Shown here piece after piece: positions 4,247 to 5,747 of a DNA stretch of 5,747 bases (the first letter of the stretch is position 1; the number at the start of each line of letters is the position of its first letter). This stretch comes from Dehalococcoidales bacterium (GTDB lineage Bacteria > Chloroflexota > Dehalococcoidia > Dehalococcoidales > RBG-16-60-22): contig JAOAEN010000092.1 of the NCBI GenBank assembly GCA_026416775.1, positions 1 to 5,747 of the forward strand, in the 5' to 3' direction. Both the position numbers and the translations under genes were made by a program. The notes beneath the pieces are model-generated. The model was not told the origin of the DNA. It saw only the letters and a list, made by a program, of their open reading frames with translations, and did no database searches.

Positions 4247-5550
4247 GACGCCATCATCTCCATGACTTCGGCGGTAACGAAGAGCGAGCCGGCGGCACAG
4301 ACGACATCGTCCGGGCCGGCATCCTTAATGGCAAGCTGCACCGCCCCGGCAACGGTGCCGGCAGTGCGCGGACAGACCCCGTATTTTGCGAATTCCTGAG
4401 CGATTGCATCGGGCTTTACCGCCTTGGGGTGGCGCGAGGGGGCAAGGACGATGCTGCCGGTTATTTTCACGGCTTCCGCCACCATGCCGCTAACGTCCTT
4501 GTCATTGCCGAACCCGAGGACGAGGGTCAGTTTGTGGTGCGGAAAATACTGGTGCAGGGCCTCCCCCAGCCGTTTCATCGAATCGGCGTTGTGCGCCCCG
4601 TCCACGATGAGCCATGGGGACCTGCGCAGTATCTGGAAGCGGCCCGCCCAACTCACGCTTGCCAGCCCTCCGGAGATGTCCCCCGCCCCGAGAGAAACAC
4701 CCCGCTCCATGAGGAGTTCAGCCGCCGCAACGGCGCAGGCGGCATTTTCCATCTGATAGTCCCCGAGAAGGGGAAGCATAATGTCGTAGCTGCCTTTCAG
4801 ACCGTGCACGCGGAAGTCCTGCCCTGAAATGTCAGAGCGGATCGCCCGCCACGTTACGTCGCTGCCGACCTTGATGAGCCGTACCTGTTTCTGCCGGCAG
4901 ACCTCCTCAATCACCCCGAGGGCTTCCGGGGACTGCGGGGCGCTGACGACATCCGCCCCGCCCTTGATGATGCCCGACTTTTCGCGGGCGATCTTGTCAA
5001 GGGTGTCGCCCAGCACGTCCATGTGGTCGTAGCTGATGGAGGTGATGATGCAGACCTCGGGCCTGACGACGTTCGTGGCATCGAGCCTGCCTCCCAGCCC
5101 CACTTCGATTACCTGCCAGTCCGCCCCGATATTACGGAAGTGCAAAAACGCCATGGCGGTGAAGATCTCAAAAGTGGTGAGCTGTCCCAGGTCGCCGCGG
5201 CGGTTTTCCGCCTCCACATGCGGTCTGATGGCCTCGGTGAGCTGCACCCACTCCGCTTCGCTCACCGGTATGCCGTTCACCCTGATGCGCTCGGTATAGG
5301 AAAGAAGGTGCGGTGAGGTGTAGAGCCCCACCTTAAATCCGGCATGGGCGAGGATGGAAGCCATCATCGCCGAAGTACTGCCCTTGCCCTTCGTGCCGGC
5401 AACATGCACCGTGCGCGCATGGTACTGCGGCGCACCGAGCCTTTCAAGAAGCCTTTCCACGCGTCTTAAGTCCCAGACGATGCCGGAGCGGGGCAGCCGC
5501 TCGTAATCGGCAAAGCGCAGAAGGTAGGCAATGGACTCCTGGTAGTTCAT
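4243..5550 (-). CDS. folC: FolC: dihydrofolate synthase / folylpolyglutamate synthase
   Basis: A 435-residue ATP-dependent ligase of the Mur-ligase superfamily. It adds glutamate to dihydropteroate and/or extends the polyglutamate tail of folates in the cytoplasm. The family motifs occur in order: the P-loop GTKGKGS at 52-58, YTSPHL at 77-82, LTTFEIFTAMAF from 124, EVGLGGRLDATNVV from 149, SYDHMDVLG with His176, the EKSGI segment whose Lys191 is the expected carbamylated residue, GDYQMENA at 263-270, WAGRFQ at 301-306 and DGAHN at 317-321. Length is normal and no key residue is missing. The ATG at 5550 has AAGGTG eight bases upstream. Whether it has both activities or only one cannot be told from the motifs. 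It converges on ribD with overlapping stop codons, so there is no terminator between them. Sharing a region with ribD is metabolically reasonable, since both pathways start from GTP, but they are not an operon. Confidence 0.96.
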   Translation of the reverse strand: MNYQESIAYLLRFADYERLPRSGIVWDLRRVERLLERLGAPQYHARTVHVAGTKGKGSTSAMMASILAHAGFKVGLYTSPHLLSYTERIRVNGIPVSEAEWVQLTEAIRPHVEAENRRGDLGQLTTFEIFTAMAFLHFRNIGADWQVIEVGLGGRLDATNVVRPEVCIITSISYDHMDVLGDTLDKIAREKSGIIKGGADVVSAPQSPEALGVIEEVCRQKQVRLIKVGSDVTWRAIRSDISGQDFRVHGLKGSYDIMLPLLGDYQMENAACAVAAAELLMERGVSLGAGDISGGLASVSWAGRFQILRRSPWLIVDGAHNADSMKRLGEALHQYFPHHKLTLVLGFGNDKDVSGMVAEAVKITGSIVLAPSRHPKAVKPDAIAQEFAKYGVCPRTAGTVAGAVQLAIKDAGPDDVVCAAGSLFVTAEVMEMMAS

Positions 5551-5571
5551 AGGACGGGCACCTTCAGTCCT

Positions 5572-5601
5572 ATCTTACCTTTTCATCGGAGGAGACGTAA
5601 A
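5572..5601 (-). promoter_or_regulatory. Weak candidate promoter for folC
   Basis: On the minus strand, TTTACG (5601-5596) and TAAGAT (5577-5572) are 18 bases apart, each with four of six consensus positions. Initiation would fall near 5565, which leaves almost no room before the ribosome site at 5564-5559. A promoter further upstream, beyond or within the structured region, is at least as likely. Confidence 0.2.
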
Positions 5602-5666
5602 GGGCGCGGGACCAGCAGACCCCGGAGGGGCTCTAAAAATCTGCATCCGCCTGGTTTTTTGCGCCC
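5602..5666. repeat. 65-nt nested imperfect palindrome upstream of folC
   Basis: Four pairs of complementary arms are nested around one centre: GGGCGC (5602-5607) with GCGCCC (5661-5666), CCAG (5612-5615) with CTGG (5651-5654), CAGA (5616-5619) with TCTG (5640-5643), and CCCC (5620-5623) with GGGG (5627-5630). They are separated by an asymmetric loop of GGGA against TTTTTT and by bulges on one side. About 18 pairs can form in either strand. It could be an RNA structure in the folC leader or a bulged terminator for rightward transcription ending in TTTTTT at 5655-5660. Neither is a textbook example. It matches no riboswitch class that I can recognise. Confidence 0.45.
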
Positions 5667-5740
5667 ACCTATTATCACCCGCGGGCAATCTAATTTTGTC
5701 TGCGATTGTTTGGTTTTTCACGCTCACCCCCCTTATCCCC
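5640..5740. repeat. Diverged direct repeat, 59-bp period, upstream of folC
   Basis: TCTGC, seven bases, TGGTTTTT, two bases, CGC, one base, CACC occurs at 5640-5669 and again at 5699-5728, with identical spacing and a 59-base offset. Matching TTATC segments follow each copy. Many differences in the spacers are C in the first copy and T in the second on the plus strand, fitting an old tandem duplication that has decayed. The array may continue past the right edge. Its role is unknown. Confidence 0.45.
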
Positions 5741-5747
5741 CTCTAAC

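Noticed and set aside
5590..5660. Tetrahydrofolate riboswitch near folC
   Set aside because: The plus strand contains TGCATCCGC, which resembles the 3' end of THF-I riboswitches. It is on the wrong strand for folC, and the other conserved segments are not found, so the short match is probably chance.

Overview
The window is bacterial and joins two different pieces of DNA at a tRNA-Lys gene (2839-2911, minus strand). From 1 to about 2838 it reads as the integrase end of an integrated mobile element, such as a prophage, genomic island or ICE-like element. From about 2839 to the right end it reads as ordinary, visibly more GC-rich chromosome carrying the vitamin biosynthesis genes ribD and folC. 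The host cannot be named from this much sequence. A GC-rich bacterium, possibly Chloroflexota, is only a guess from the look of the proteins.

Element side (1-2838). Five genes run leftward on the minus strand as one tight, translationally coupled array: a tyrosine integrase with a complete R-K-HxxR-H-Y catalytic set (GTG start at 2597), a small Cys/His-rich protein whose start lies inside the integrase gene, an unrecognised 127-residue protein, a RecT/Bet-family single-strand annealing protein, and a further gene cut off by the left edge. Every gene in the array has a plausible Shine-Dalgarno sequence, and these move two starts inward from the longest possible ORFs. The integrase sits next to the 3' end of the tRNA gene and is transcribed in the same direction. 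This is the classic layout of an element integrated at a tRNA 3' end. The 241 bp between tRNA and integrase holds a pair of near-identical 15-bp direct repeats beside the tRNA, a probable tRNA terminator, a candidate integrase promoter and palindromes in the integrase leader.

Chromosome side (2912-5747). A 240-bp divergent intergenic region carries plausible promoters for the tRNA (leftward) and for ribD (rightward). ribD encodes the bifunctional deaminase/reductase of riboflavin synthesis and stands alone, with no FMN riboswitch visible. folC, encoding dihydrofolate/folylpolyglutamate synthase, converges on ribD, and the two stop codons overlap with no room for a terminator between them. Upstream of folC (5551-5747) lie a 65-nt nested imperfect palindrome, a diverged repeat with a 59-bp period, and a possible 48-codon reading frame.

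The most interesting material is the integrase-headed array (recombinase, Cys/His-rich protein, unknown protein, RecT/Bet, unknown), the direct repeats at the tRNA junction, and the structured region upstream of folC. The element genes plausibly combine site-specific integration with homologous strand annealing. The roles of the two complete unknown proteins and of the truncated one cannot be assigned from sequence alone.
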